Source: Dokdonella_A sp039926025
Lineage (GTDB): Bacteria > Pseudomonadota > Gammaproteobacteria > Xanthomonadales > Rhodanobacteraceae
Direction of reading: 5' to 3'
Assembly: GCA_039926025.1 (NCBI GenBank)
Contig: JBDSXV010000157.1
Coordinates: 1-13,424, forward strand
Length of the DNA: 13,424 nucleotides
The stretch's first letter is position 1; each line of letters starts with the position of its first letter. Position numbers and translations under genes: made by a program. Shown piece after piece: positions 1 to 6,620 of this stretch. The notes under the pieces are model-generated. The model searched no databases. It saw only the letters and a list, made by a program, of their open reading frames with translations, and was not told the origin of the DNA.

Positions 1-64
1 CCGACGCACGTGTTGTGACAATCACGCATGCCCGATAGTTTTGAATGATCTCTGCAGGAAAGCC

Positions 65-1135
65 ATGACCGACGCCGATTTGACAGCCACGGAATCGGCG
101 CGCCTTGCCGCCCTCGCCAGCTACGGCATCCTGGACACCTTGCCGGAAAAATCCTACGACGACCTTGTCGCGATTGCGGCGGGTATCTGCGATGCGCCGA
201 TGGGTTCGGTCGCGTTGTTCGATGCGGAACGCAAGTGGTTCAAATCTCAGCAGGGGTTCTCGCTGCCGCACATGCCTCGGCACGTGGCCTTTGGCGCGGG
301 TTCCATCCAGGCGCCGCACGACATTCTTGTGGTGCCGGACACCCTTGCCGATACGCGCTTCGCGAATAATCCACTCGTGTCCGGTGAGCATAAGGTGCGC
401 TTCTATGCGGGCGCGCCGCTCATTGGTTCCGGTGGCGAGGCAGTCGGGACCATCTGCGTGATGGATCGCACGCCGCGCGATCTGGCACCGTTCCAGAGAG
501 AGGCACTCGCAGGTCTGTCCCGTCAGGTGGTCAATCTTCTCGAACTCGGCCTGGCCCATCGGAAGTTGACCAGCCATCTTACGGAACGCGAATGGTATGA
601 ACGCCAACTCCTTGGATATCAGCAGGAGTTGATTGCCGAAAATGCGCAACTCACCGAGGTCACGCGCACCGACGTACTCACTGGATTGTTCAATCGACGC
701 GCCTTCAGCAGTATCCTGGAAAAAGCAATCGATAAGGCGGTCATCGATTGCAAGCCGCTCGTGATGGCGATTGTCGACATCGACCACTTCAAGGCCATCA
801 ACGACCGCTATGGACATCCTGCTGGCGACACGGCCCTGGTCGCCGTGGCGCGTGTGCTTGGAGACAACTGCGGCGAACCCAATAGCGTTGCGCGAATCGG
901 GGGTGAGGAATTCGCGATCGTTTTGCCGGGCGCGGACGTCGCGCTGGCAACCGTCCAATGCGAACACATACGCGCAACGATCGAGGCGCTGCCGCATGAT
1001 TTTCCGCTCACCGTGAGTATTGGACTTACGGCGTCCCGCACAGGAGGCTCGGTGAATAGCCTCTACGCGCGCGCCGACGAAGCTTTGTATGTCGCTAAGC
1101 GCGGTGGCCGCAACCGGGTGGCTTCGATCGAGTGA
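65..1135 (+). CDS. GAF-GGDEF diguanylate cyclase
   Basis: Predicted cytoplasmic diguanylate cyclase (2 GTP to cyclic di-GMP), 356 aa. Residues about 20-165 form a GAF sensor domain (markers WFKSQQG, RFANNPLV, RFYAGAPL, GTICVMDR). A helical linker follows at about 165-200, then a GGDEF domain at about 200-355 with LTGLFNRRAF, the metal-binding Asp in IVDIDHFK (D238) and the active-site signature GGEEF at 279-283. No membrane segment or signal peptide is visible. The inhibitory I-site RxxD expected upstream of GGEEF reads GEPN, so product inhibition is probably absent. The usual SFCAHAI of this GAF type reads AFGAGSI, losing the Cys and His. ATG 65 is chosen because AGGA (56-59) lies 5 bases upstream; an in-frame TTG at 41 is less likely. 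The GAF ligand is unknown. No terminator is seen; 291 non-coding bases follow. Confidence 0.93.
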   Translation: MTDADLTATESARLAALASYGILDTLPEKSYDDLVAIAAGICDAPMGSVALFDAERKWFKSQQGFSLPHMPRHVAFGAGSIQAPHDILVVPDTLADTRFANNPLVSGEHKVRFYAGAPLIGSGGEAVGTICVMDRTPRDLAPFQREALAGLSRQVVNLLELGLAHRKLTSHLTEREWYERQLLGYQQELIAENAQLTEVTRTDVLTGLFNRRAFSSILEKAIDKAVIDCKPLVMAIVDIDHFKAINDRYGHPAGDTALVAVARVLGDNCGEPNSVARIGGEEFAIVLPGADVALATVQCEHIRATIEALPHDFPLTVSIGLTASRTGGSVNSLYARADEALYVAKRGGRNRVASIE

Positions 1136-1315
1136 AGGCTGTACGACAGTTGGTTAAGCGAAAAGAACAACGGCGATTTTGAGTACGGCCACGCGATGCC
1201 TATGGCAACTGCGGGCAAGCTCGTCGTTCCCGCGGCCGCAAGCGCACAAGAAACCCTGAGTCTGATCACGAGCGCCTGCACACTTTGTTCAAGCCCGAAT
1301 GGATGCTCGGTAGGT

Positions 1316-1364
1316 CGTTCACCGAAAAATTGCTCCTGACACGTTCTCCTGTTTTTTCGGAACG
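1316..1364. other. Inverted repeat in the cyclase-acylase gap
   Basis: CCGAAAAA (1322-1329) is mirrored by TTTTTCGG (1353-1360). After a 2-base bulge, CGTT (1316-1319) pairs with AACG (1361-1364). The loop is 23 bases. It lies about 60 bases upstream of the acylase start and about 180 bases past the cyclase stop. It could be a weak terminator or a regulator-binding site; the T-run is inside the stem, so it is not a classical intrinsic terminator. The rest of the 1136-1426 gap shows no gene and no convincing promoter. Confidence 0.35.
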
Positions 1365-1426
1365 GTAGTGACCAGTGCCGATGAGCTACGCTTGCAAGAC
1401 ACATCGAGAGAGCTAAGGGGTAGTCG

Positions 1427-3676
1427 ATGACCATGCAGATTCTTCGCGAACTGATCGGGTTGGCTGCGAGCACACGTCGTCGGAATCAGATTCATCGCGG
1501 TGTCGCGATGGCCAGCCTGCTTGGACTTGTCTTAAGCAGCACGGCCCAGGCCAGCACATCCGAGCAGGCGCGCTGGCAACGCGCGTCACAAGCGGTGACC
1601 ATCACGCGCGATGACTGGGGCATCGCCCACGTCCACGGCAAGACCGATGCCGATGCTGTGTTCGGCATGGCTTACACGCAGGCGGAGGACGACTTCAATC
1701 GTGTGGAGACCAACTACCTGGTCTCGCTCGGCCGACTCGCCGAGGCGAAGGACGCAGACCGTTCCGCGCTGTGGCAGGACCTGCGCCAACAATTGTTCAT
1801 CGACCCAGTCGAACTGAAAAAACTGCATGCGCAGAGCCCGCGCTGGCTGCGCGCATTGATGGACAGCTGGGCCGACGGGCTCAACTATTACCTCGCCACG
1901 CACGCGGACATCCATCCGCGCGTCATCACGCACTTCGAGCCGTGGATGGCGCTCTCGTTCACCGAAGGCAGCATCGGCGGCGACATTGAACGCGTGCAGT
2001 TGAAACCGCTGCAGGCGTTCTACAGTGCCTCGACCGATTCCCCGCTGGCGCAGGTAGAAACGCAGCCCAGCTGGGTCGAACCGACCGGCTCCAATGGCAT
2101 CGCGATTGCGCCCAAGCTCACCGTCGATGGCCACGCGCTGCTGCTGATCAATCCGCACACGTCGTTCTTCTTCCGCTCCGAACTGCAAATCTCCAGCGAC
2201 GAAGGACTCGATGCCTACGGCGCGGTGACCTGGGGACAGTTCTTCGTCTATCAGGGTTTCAATCCGCACGTGGGCTGGATGCACACCTCGACCGGTGTCG
2301 ATGTGGTCGACGAGTTCGCCGAAACCATCGTGCGCAAAGACGACAAGCCGTTCTATCGCTACGGTAAGGAATTGCGGCCGGTCACTTCGCGCCAGATCAC
2401 CTTGTCATATCGAGCCAAGGATGGCGCGTTGGCGCAGCGCACGTTCACCACGTATTCCACTCATCACGGCCCGATCGTGCGCGAGCTGGACGGCCAGTGG
2501 ATCGCCGAGGCGCTGATGAACAAGCCGATCCCTGCGCTGAAGCAAAGCTGGCTGCGTACGAAGACGCACGACCTCGCCAGCTACTTGAAAGTCGCCGAGC
2601 TCAAAGCCAATTCATCCAACAACACCTTGTTCGCCGACGACAAGGGCGAGATCGCGATGCTGCTGCCGCAGTTCGTACCCAAGCGCGACAACCGCTTCGA
2701 CTACACCAAGCCGGTCGACGGCAGCAATCCCGCCACCGACTGGCAGGAACTGACCGCGCTCGACCAGTTGCCGCAGGTAGTGAACCCGCCGAACGGCTGG
2801 ACCTTCAACACGAACAACTGGCCCTGGTCCGCCGCGGGTGCGAACAGTCCGAAAAAGGCCGACTACCCCCGCTACATGGATACCTTCGGCGAGAATCCGC
2901 GCGGCCTGCACGCGACGCGCCTGCTCACTGATATCAAGAATGTCACCCTGCCCTCGCTGATCACCACAGCGTTCGATTCCTATCTGCCCGCGTTCGCACG
3001 GCAGCTGCCGATCCTGATTGCCGACTACGACGCATTGCCCACCAATGATCCGCTGCGCAGCAAACTCGCCGGCCAGATCCAGATGCTGCGCGATTGGGAC
3101 TATCGATGGGGTATCGCCTCGATGCCGACCTCGCTCGCGGTGTTCTGGGGCGACATTTTGTGGAATGAAGTGAGCAAGGCCGATACCGCCGAAGGCTTGT
3201 CCATCTACGACCGGATGGCGGCAAAGGCCGGCGCCAACGCACGCCTCAACGCGCTGGTCGAAGCGTCCGACCGGCTGACCACTGACTTCGGCAGCTGGGG
3301 CGTGCCGTGGGGCGAGATCAATCGCTTCCAGCGCATCGACGACGCGATCGAACAGAAATTCGACGACAGCAAACCGAGCATCCCGGTGCCCTTCACTTCT
3401 TCGCGCTGGGGTTCGCTGGCCTCATTCGGCGCGCACCGCTGGCCGGGGACCAAACGCTATTACGGTACCGGAGGTAACAGCTTCGTCGCCGCCGTCGAGT
3501 TCGGCCCGAAGGTCATTGCGCGTGCGATCACCGCCGGCGGCGAAAGCGGTCACCCCGACTCTAAGCATTTCAACGACGAAGCCGAGCGCTATACCAGTGG
3601 AAATCTGCGCACCGTGTACTTCTGGCCTGACCAGCTCCAAGGGCACACAGAACGTCAGTATCAGCCGGGCCACTAG
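1427..3676 (+). CDS. Secreted penicillin acylase family Ntn hydrolase
   Basis: Amidohydrolase of the penicillin/acyl-homoserine-lactone/cephalosporin acylase family, 749 aa, a normal length for these precursors. An N-terminal signal peptide (RRRN..., hydrophobic LLGLVLSSTAQA) suggests export, with cleavage near AQA-STS (residue 42-43). The self-processing junction is Gly221-Ser222 in PTGSNGIAIAPK; Ser222 would be the N-terminal nucleophile of the beta chain. Further family marks are LLINPH (239-244), THHGPIV (345-351), the probable oxyanion Asn399 in SSNNTLFADDKG, and a C-terminal GGESGHPDSKHFNDEAERY block. AAGGGG at 1415-1420 lies 6 bases before ATG 1427; a second ATG at 1433 would work nearly as well. 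The gene stands alone. The substrate (beta-lactam side chain, AHL, other acyl amide) cannot be read from the sequence; a role in quorum quenching is only a possibility. Confidence 0.92.
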   Translation: MTMQILRELIGLAASTRRRNQIHRGVAMASLLGLVLSSTAQASTSEQARWQRASQAVTITRDDWGIAHVHGKTDADAVFGMAYTQAEDDFNRVETNYLVSLGRLAEAKDADRSALWQDLRQQLFIDPVELKKLHAQSPRWLRALMDSWADGLNYYLATHADIHPRVITHFEPWMALSFTEGSIGGDIERVQLKPLQAFYSASTDSPLAQVETQPSWVEPTGSNGIAIAPKLTVDGHALLLINPHTSFFFRSELQISSDEGLDAYGAVTWGQFFVYQGFNPHVGWMHTSTGVDVVDEFAETIVRKDDKPFYRYGKELRPVTSRQITLSYRAKDGALAQRTFTTYSTHHGPIVRELDGQWIAEALMNKPIPALKQSWLRTKTHDLASYLKVAELKANSSNNTLFADDKGEIAMLLPQFVPKRDNRFDYTKPVDGSNPATDWQELTALDQLPQVVNPPNGWTFNTNNWPWSAAGANSPKKADYPRYMDTFGENPRGLHATRLLTDIKNVTLPSLITTAFDSYLPAFARQLPILIADYDALPTNDPLRSKLAGQIQMLRDWDYRWGIASMPTSLAVFWGDILWNEVSKADTAEGLSIYDRMAAKAGANARLNALVEASDRLTTDFGSWGVPWGEINRFQRIDDAIEQKFDDSKPSIPVPFTSSRWGSLASFGAHRWPGTKRYYGTGGNSFVAAVEFGPKVIARAITAGGESGHPDSKHFNDEAERYTSGNLRTVYFWPDQLQGHTERQYQPGH

Positions 3677-3693
3677 TGCGGAAGAAAAGAAGA

Positions 3694-3785
3694 AAATGGG
3701 GTCAGGTTCATGTATCCGCGTAAAAATTGACCTGACCCCATTTCGTCAATTTGTCCGCGTAAAAATTGACCTGACCCCATTTCGT
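3694..3785. repeat. TGGGGTCAGGT inverted and direct repeats
   Basis: Two direct 32-bp copies (3715-3746 and 3754-3785; period 39), each running from TCCGCGTAAAAATTGACC through TGACCCCATTTCGT, follow an inverted copy AAATGGGGTCAGGT at 3694-3707. The inverted copy pairs perfectly over 14 bp with ACCTGACCCCATTT at 3730-3743, and again with 3769-3782. The resulting hairpin starts 18 bases after the acylase stop. The same TGGGGTCAG core recurs at 6371. I associate this motif with REP sequences near IS200-like (RAYT) transposases in gammaproteobacteria; that link is from memory. It may also serve as the acylase 3' end structure. Confidence 0.8.
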
Positions 3786-3937
3786 TCAACGCGACTGTCG
3801 ATGGCACGACAGAAACTCTGCGTGAGACGACGCTCGTTCTGAATGGAGTTCGAACGCACCACCATTGATTCACGACTACGTCACGCCTCCAGACTTAACG
3901 TGATACCGCGCTGCAATCCCGCAGCAGGAGACATCTC

Positions 3938-4117
3938 ATGGACAAGAATCGTACCGAAGGTACCAAGCACGAGATTAAGGGCGCCGTGAAAGAAGCCGTG
4001 GGCAAGGTAACCGGCAACAAGACGAAGGAAGTGGCTGGCAACATCGAGAAAAATGTGGGCAAGATACAGAAGGAAGTGGGGAAGGCGAACGACAAGGCAC
4101 GGGATCAGAGACGCTGA
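3938..4117 (+). CDS. CsbD family small stress protein
   Basis: A 59-residue, very hydrophilic, Lys/Glu/Asn-rich protein with the CsbD-family repeat pattern: TKHEIKGAVKEAVGKVTGNK, then EVAGNIEKNVGKIQKEVG. CsbD-like proteins are small, largely disordered or helical cytoplasmic proteins induced under general stress; their molecular function is not settled. The start is secure: AGGAG at 3926-3930 lies 7 bases before ATG 3938. A strong intrinsic terminator follows 40 bases after the stop, so this looks like a single-gene transcript. The length is typical (family about 55-75 aa). No clear promoter is seen between the upstream repeat cluster and the start. Confidence 0.92.
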   Translation: MDKNRTEGTKHEIKGAVKEAVGKVTGNKTKEVAGNIEKNVGKIQKEVGKANDKARDQRR

Positions 4118-4156
4118 TGCTTCCCCGCAGACCCTGAGTACAGGTTTGCGGTGAGT

Positions 4157-4185
4157 AAAAGGGCAGCTGGGCTGCCCTTTTGTGT
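4157..4185 (+). terminator. Rho-independent terminator after csbD-like gene
   Basis: AAAAGGGCAGC (4157-4167) pairs perfectly with GCTGCCCTTTT (4171-4181), an 11-bp stem with a 3-base loop whose T-run is part of the right arm and continues as TGTGTTT. It ends the CsbD transcript. Being symmetric (A4 on the left), it could also act on minus-strand transcripts arriving from the right. Confidence 0.92.
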
Positions 4186-4204
4186 TTCATGTGAAGCCGT
4201 CGGC

Positions 4205-4583
4205 GGTTTCAACTCTGAAGTGCACCACTCCGATCAACGAAGAGGCGCAGGTGCGGTAGCCTGCGCAGCTTCACCGGCAAGTGGAACTGCACATGAGCTA
4301 CGCGCACCTGAGCCCGGACGAACGATACCGTATTGCGCACCTTCATCGTGGCGGTTTTTCGTCGCGTGAGATAGGCGACCACCTGGACCGCGACGCAGCA
4401 ACGATCCGCCGGGAGTTGCGGCGCAACACAGCAGCAGACGATCGCTACGATTGTCGATCAGCGCAAAGACGAAGCATCGAACGACGTCGCGCCGCCAGTG
4501 CGCAGCCGCGGATCGATGCCGAGCAGTGGAAGCAGGTCGAAGCGCGACTGCGCGAAGACTGGATTCCGGATCAGATTGCGGGC
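4205..4583 (+). mobile_element. Remnant of an IS30-family insertion sequence, left part
   Basis: The stretch holds a truncated IS30 transposase gene and about 90 bases of leader. The left edge is a guess: GGTTTCAACTCTGAAGTGCA from 4205 looks like an IS30-type terminal sequence, but there is no right end in the window to compare it with. The leader has a hairpin, GCGCAGG (4245-4251) with CCTGCGC (4260-4266), just before the transposase start. The right edge is sharp at 4583, where an unrelated gene fragment begins. Confidence 0.45.
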
Positions 4584-4601
4584 GACGAACGCGTCGCTTG
4601 A
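4293..4601 (+). pseudogene. IS30-family transposase, N-terminal fragment
   Basis: Starts MSYAHLSPDERYRIAHLHRG, the N-terminal helix-turn-helix of IS30-family transposases, followed by FSSREIGDHLDRDAATIRRELRRN and DWIPDQIAG. Homology-like sequence stops at the GG of QIAG (about codon 97, position 4583). The last five codons to the stop at 4601 come from the neighbouring gene fragment read on the wrong strand. Full IS30 transposases are roughly 320-390 aa with a DDE catalytic domain, all of which is missing, so the product could at most bind DNA. An upstream in-frame ATG at 4281 exists, but the conserved part begins at 4293. Confidence 0.85.
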
Positions 4602-4748
4602 GAGCAGTCGCTCCAGATATCCGTCATCGGGCTGCCTGGCGGTGTAGGTCTCTCCGTCGCCAAATGCAGCGCCGAACATGCCCAGCATGGCGCGCAGCGC
4701 GCCGACTTCGTTGCCGAGAAGCGTTCTGATCGAAAGCGTTGACGTCAT
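4581..4748 (-). pseudogene. AAC(3)-I-like aminoglycoside acetyltransferase, N-terminal fragment
   Basis: Reading from ATG 4748 on the minus strand gives 56 residues that resemble the beginning of AAC(3)-I GNAT acetyltransferases: STLSIRTLLGNEVGALRAML, FGAAFGDGETY, QPDDGYLERLLSSDAFVA. In the complete family (about 150-177 aa) this is only the first strand and helices; the acetyl-CoA binding motif and active site are absent. Resemblance ends at FVA (4581-4583), exactly where the IS30 fragment ends from the other side, and the frame then runs antisense through the transposase to 4458. It is the last gene of a minus-strand run (RidA-like, VOC, membrane protein). Whether the intact ancestor modified aminoglycosides is unknown; chromosomal relatives often have unproven substrates. 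Confidence 0.72.
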
Positions 4749-4848
4749 GATTTTCGTTGGCGGCAACGAGGACGCTTGAGCTGCCGCCCGACGTGGGTTG
4801 CGCCGCACCGCAAAGGGCGAAAAATTCTCGTGATCGCTCGCGCGTGCA

Positions 4849-5259
4849 TCAGGCCGGGCTTCCGGGCGGATTGGGCCCGGGTGCGTTGTCAGGCAAGAAG
4901 GTCCGCGCGCTCAACCATCCCAGCATCAGCAGCGCGAAGAGGTTGACGCCGAGTGCGCCGGCACCCAGCCAGCCGAGCATGATGTTGATGCCGAAGCCAA
5001 GGGTGAACGACCACTGGAAGGTGGGTGTGAACACATGGATGAGCTGGACAAGAAAGAAAACGATGCCGAAAAAACTGGCCCAGAGCCAGTTCTTGAAGAG
5101 GCCAAGACCCGCGACGATTCCCGTCGCAGCAAGCAGAAGGTTTGTGCCGATGAATACGACAGGAAAACCCATGTTGGCGGCGACCCAGCAGGTCCAGAGG
5201 ATGCCAAATGAACTGTGAATCAGCAGGATGCTGGCGATGATCTTGTCTTGCGTGTCCAT
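4849..5259 (-). CDS. Small four-helix membrane protein, unknown function
   Basis: A 136-aa hydrophobic protein with four likely membrane segments at about residues 7-27 (IIASILLIHSSFGILWTCWV), 33-54, 58-77 and 86-117, and a short Pro-rich tail (DNAPGPNPPGSPA). I do not recognise the family and see no catalytic motif. I prefer ATG 5259 (MDTQDKII) because GGAA lies 9 bases upstream; ATG 5274 (five residues longer, MERLS) has no visible Shine-Dalgarno. It lies 79-100 bases from its minus-strand neighbours, so co-transcription with the VOC and RidA-like genes is possible but not shown. Confidence 0.8.
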   Translation of the reverse strand: MDTQDKIIASILLIHSSFGILWTCWVAANMGFPVVFIGTNLLLAATGIVAGLGLFKNWLWASFFGIVFFLVQLIHVFTPTFQWSFTLGFGINIMLGWLGAGALGVNLFALLMLGWLSARTFLPDNAPGPNPPGSPA

Positions 5260-5353
5260 CGATAGGCGTTCCATTCGCGGTATACGTCAGGAGCATGCAA
5301 CTGCAGTCCCGATGCGTACGACCATGATGCGGTGGCATGTGTTCGACGACCGA

Positions 5354-5743
5354 TCAATCCGCCTCGAGCGCGCTGACCATCACGTAATACCCGTCAGGAT
5401 CGCGGAGCGCAAATTCCCTGGTCCCCGTGTTGGGATTCACGCTGGGCTCTTCTTCGAGCTCCGATACGAGTGCGCGTGCCCTCGGCAGCGCTTCGTCAAA
5501 GTCATCCACGCGAAAAAACAAGAGGAGTCCGTTGCCAGGTGCAGAATGATCGGGGCTGGCCAGCGACGGGTGTTCGTGCGCACCCCACTGATGCAGACAA
5601 AGCAGGACCGTCCCATCCGTGTCGAGGATTTGCCCGAAGTAGTCGTGTGCGGGAGTCGCTTCTGCTTGACCGAACAGCGACTGGTACCACCTGAAGCTGC
5701 GCGGGACATCCGCCACACCAATGATGGTCCACGTGCGTTTCAT
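5354..5743 (-). CDS. VOC (glyoxalase/bleomycin-resistance fold) family protein
   Basis: A 129-aa protein with one vicinal-oxygen-chelate module pair: VADVPRSFRWYQSLFG at the N-terminus (the beta-alpha start of the fold), LLCLHQWG with a candidate metal ligand His51, LLLFFRVDDFDEALPRAR at the second half, and REFALRDPDGYYVMV with candidate ligand Glu110. VOC proteins include glyoxalases, dioxygenases and drug-binding proteins; the substrate here cannot be assigned. ATG 5743 is preferred because AGGAG (5750-5754) lies 6 bases before it; ATG 5749 touches the AGGAG. The RidA-like gene ends 86 bases upstream on the same strand. Confidence 0.88.
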   Translation of the reverse strand: MKRTWTIIGVADVPRSFRWYQSLFGQAEATPAHDYFGQILDTDGTVLLCLHQWGAHEHPSLASPDHSAPGNGLLLFFRVDDFDEALPRARALVSELEEEPSVNPNTGTREFALRDPDGYYVMVSALEAD

Positions 5744-5829
5744 CGGCATCTCCTGCTGTCTGACATCTGAGGTAGGTGGCGAGCTGAAGGTCGCGAAGCC
5801 AGTCTTCGCACGACGCTTCGATCGAAGCG

Positions 5830-6222
5830 TCAGGTGTCGGTTTCGGCAACACAGTCGGCTTCCAGTTCGACGAGCCACTCGCGATCGATGAAACCTTTGA
5901 CTTCGACGAACGTACACGCGGGCTTGATGCGTGCGAATGCTTCGCCGTGTGCGCGAGCGGCTTCTTCCCAACGCGAGATGTCGGTGAGCATGACTCTCGT
6001 ACGGATGACGCTGTCGAGCGGGAACCCTGCGTCGGCAACGGCTTGAGCGATGATCTCGAGGCAGCGCCTGGTCTGTCCGTAAACGTCACCGGGCGCCGCC
6101 ACGCTGCCATCGGGTGCAATCGGCGCGGTGCCCGCGACGGCGAGATGGCAACCCACGCGGACTGCGCGCGAGAACCCGATATATGGCTCCAGATGTGAAC
6201 CGGATGAGACGAGTGTTCGCAT
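5830..6222 (-). CDS. RidA/YjgF superfamily protein lacking the catalytic Arg
   Basis: 130 aa, the usual size of Rid-superfamily trimer subunits. Marks are GFSRAVRVGCHLAVAGTAPI (residues 16-35), YGQTRRCLEIIAQAVADAGF (48-67), RTRVMLTDISRWEE (74-87) and PACTFVEVKGF...LVELEADCV (101-125). True RidA enzymes hydrolyse reactive enamines/imines such as 2-aminoacrylate and use an arginine in a P-x-R motif; here that position is Cys103 (PAC), so the protein probably belongs to a Rid subgroup with another or unknown role. ATG 6222 fits the family start (MRTLVSSG); no Shine-Dalgarno is clear for it or for the longer ATG 6285. It could be the first gene of the minus-strand group that ends in the broken acetyltransferase. 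Confidence 0.9.
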   Translation of the reverse strand: MRTLVSSGSHLEPYIGFSRAVRVGCHLAVAGTAPIAPDGSVAAPGDVYGQTRRCLEIIAQAVADAGFPLDSVIRTRVMLTDISRWEEAARAHGEAFARIKPACTFVEVKGFIDREWLVELEADCVAETDT

Positions 6223-6370
6223 GGCGTATTTTGTCCGGATGTTCGCTTGGCATGTGCACCGCGTTGCTCGTGAGGTCACTGGCATCTGCCGCGCGGAGCT
6301 GAAGTCTATCGCGGCTCATCGCAACGGTCTGCTCGCGTCAGGTGCCGGTGAGTAGCTTGATCGCGCGGAA

Positions 6371-6426
6371 TGGGGTCAGCTTCACTTTTTTCGATAGGAG
6401 AAATGAGCCTGGCCCGCATCGTGTGA
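6371..6426 (+). other. TGGGGTCAG motif and seven-codon fossil, possible RAYT transposase start
   Basis: TGGGGTCAG (6371-6379) is followed by AGGAG (6396-6400) and ATG 6403, a well-placed ribosome site leading to only seven codons (MSLARIV, stop 6424-6426). The context looks like the beginning of REP-associated tyrosine transposases (often M-ARIV-PG-PHHV), but the frame breaks at once and the His-x-His signature is not visible downstream. It may be a decayed leftover. From 6427 to 6620 I see no supported gene; a 54-codon open frame from ATG 6463 has no ribosome site and runs into repeats. Confidence 0.3.
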
Positions 6427-6620
6427 CGCCAACGCCGCACGCGCTGCTGCTGCGAGCGTGGCGATGAACAATCTCTATGGCCACTTCACGCGCCTGTTCG
6501 TGCGTCCGGTTGACGAATTGTCGGCGTCGTCAAGAATCGTCCGTTGCCGACCGCAACAAGCGCACCGGATTCATGCCCGGGAACGCGCAAGGGCTCGATT
6601 CCCATTTTCTGCGGGCAACT

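Noticed and set aside
13..41. Promoter for the cyclase: TTGTGA, 17 bases, TAGTTT
   Set aside because: Spacing is right, but only 4/6 and 3/6 bases match the consensus; too weak to claim.
41..64. TTG 41 as start of the cyclase
   Set aside because: ATG 65 has an AGGA at good distance and gives a normal N-terminus; the TTG has none.
1586..2284. 232-codon minus-strand frame under the acylase
   Set aside because: Antisense shadow of a well-supported gene in high-GC DNA; the translation shows no family pattern.
4757..5770. Plus-strand frames of 153 and 180 codons opposite the membrane and VOC genes
   Set aside because: No family resemblance; the minus-strand frames carry clear membrane-helix and VOC patterns and ribosome sites.
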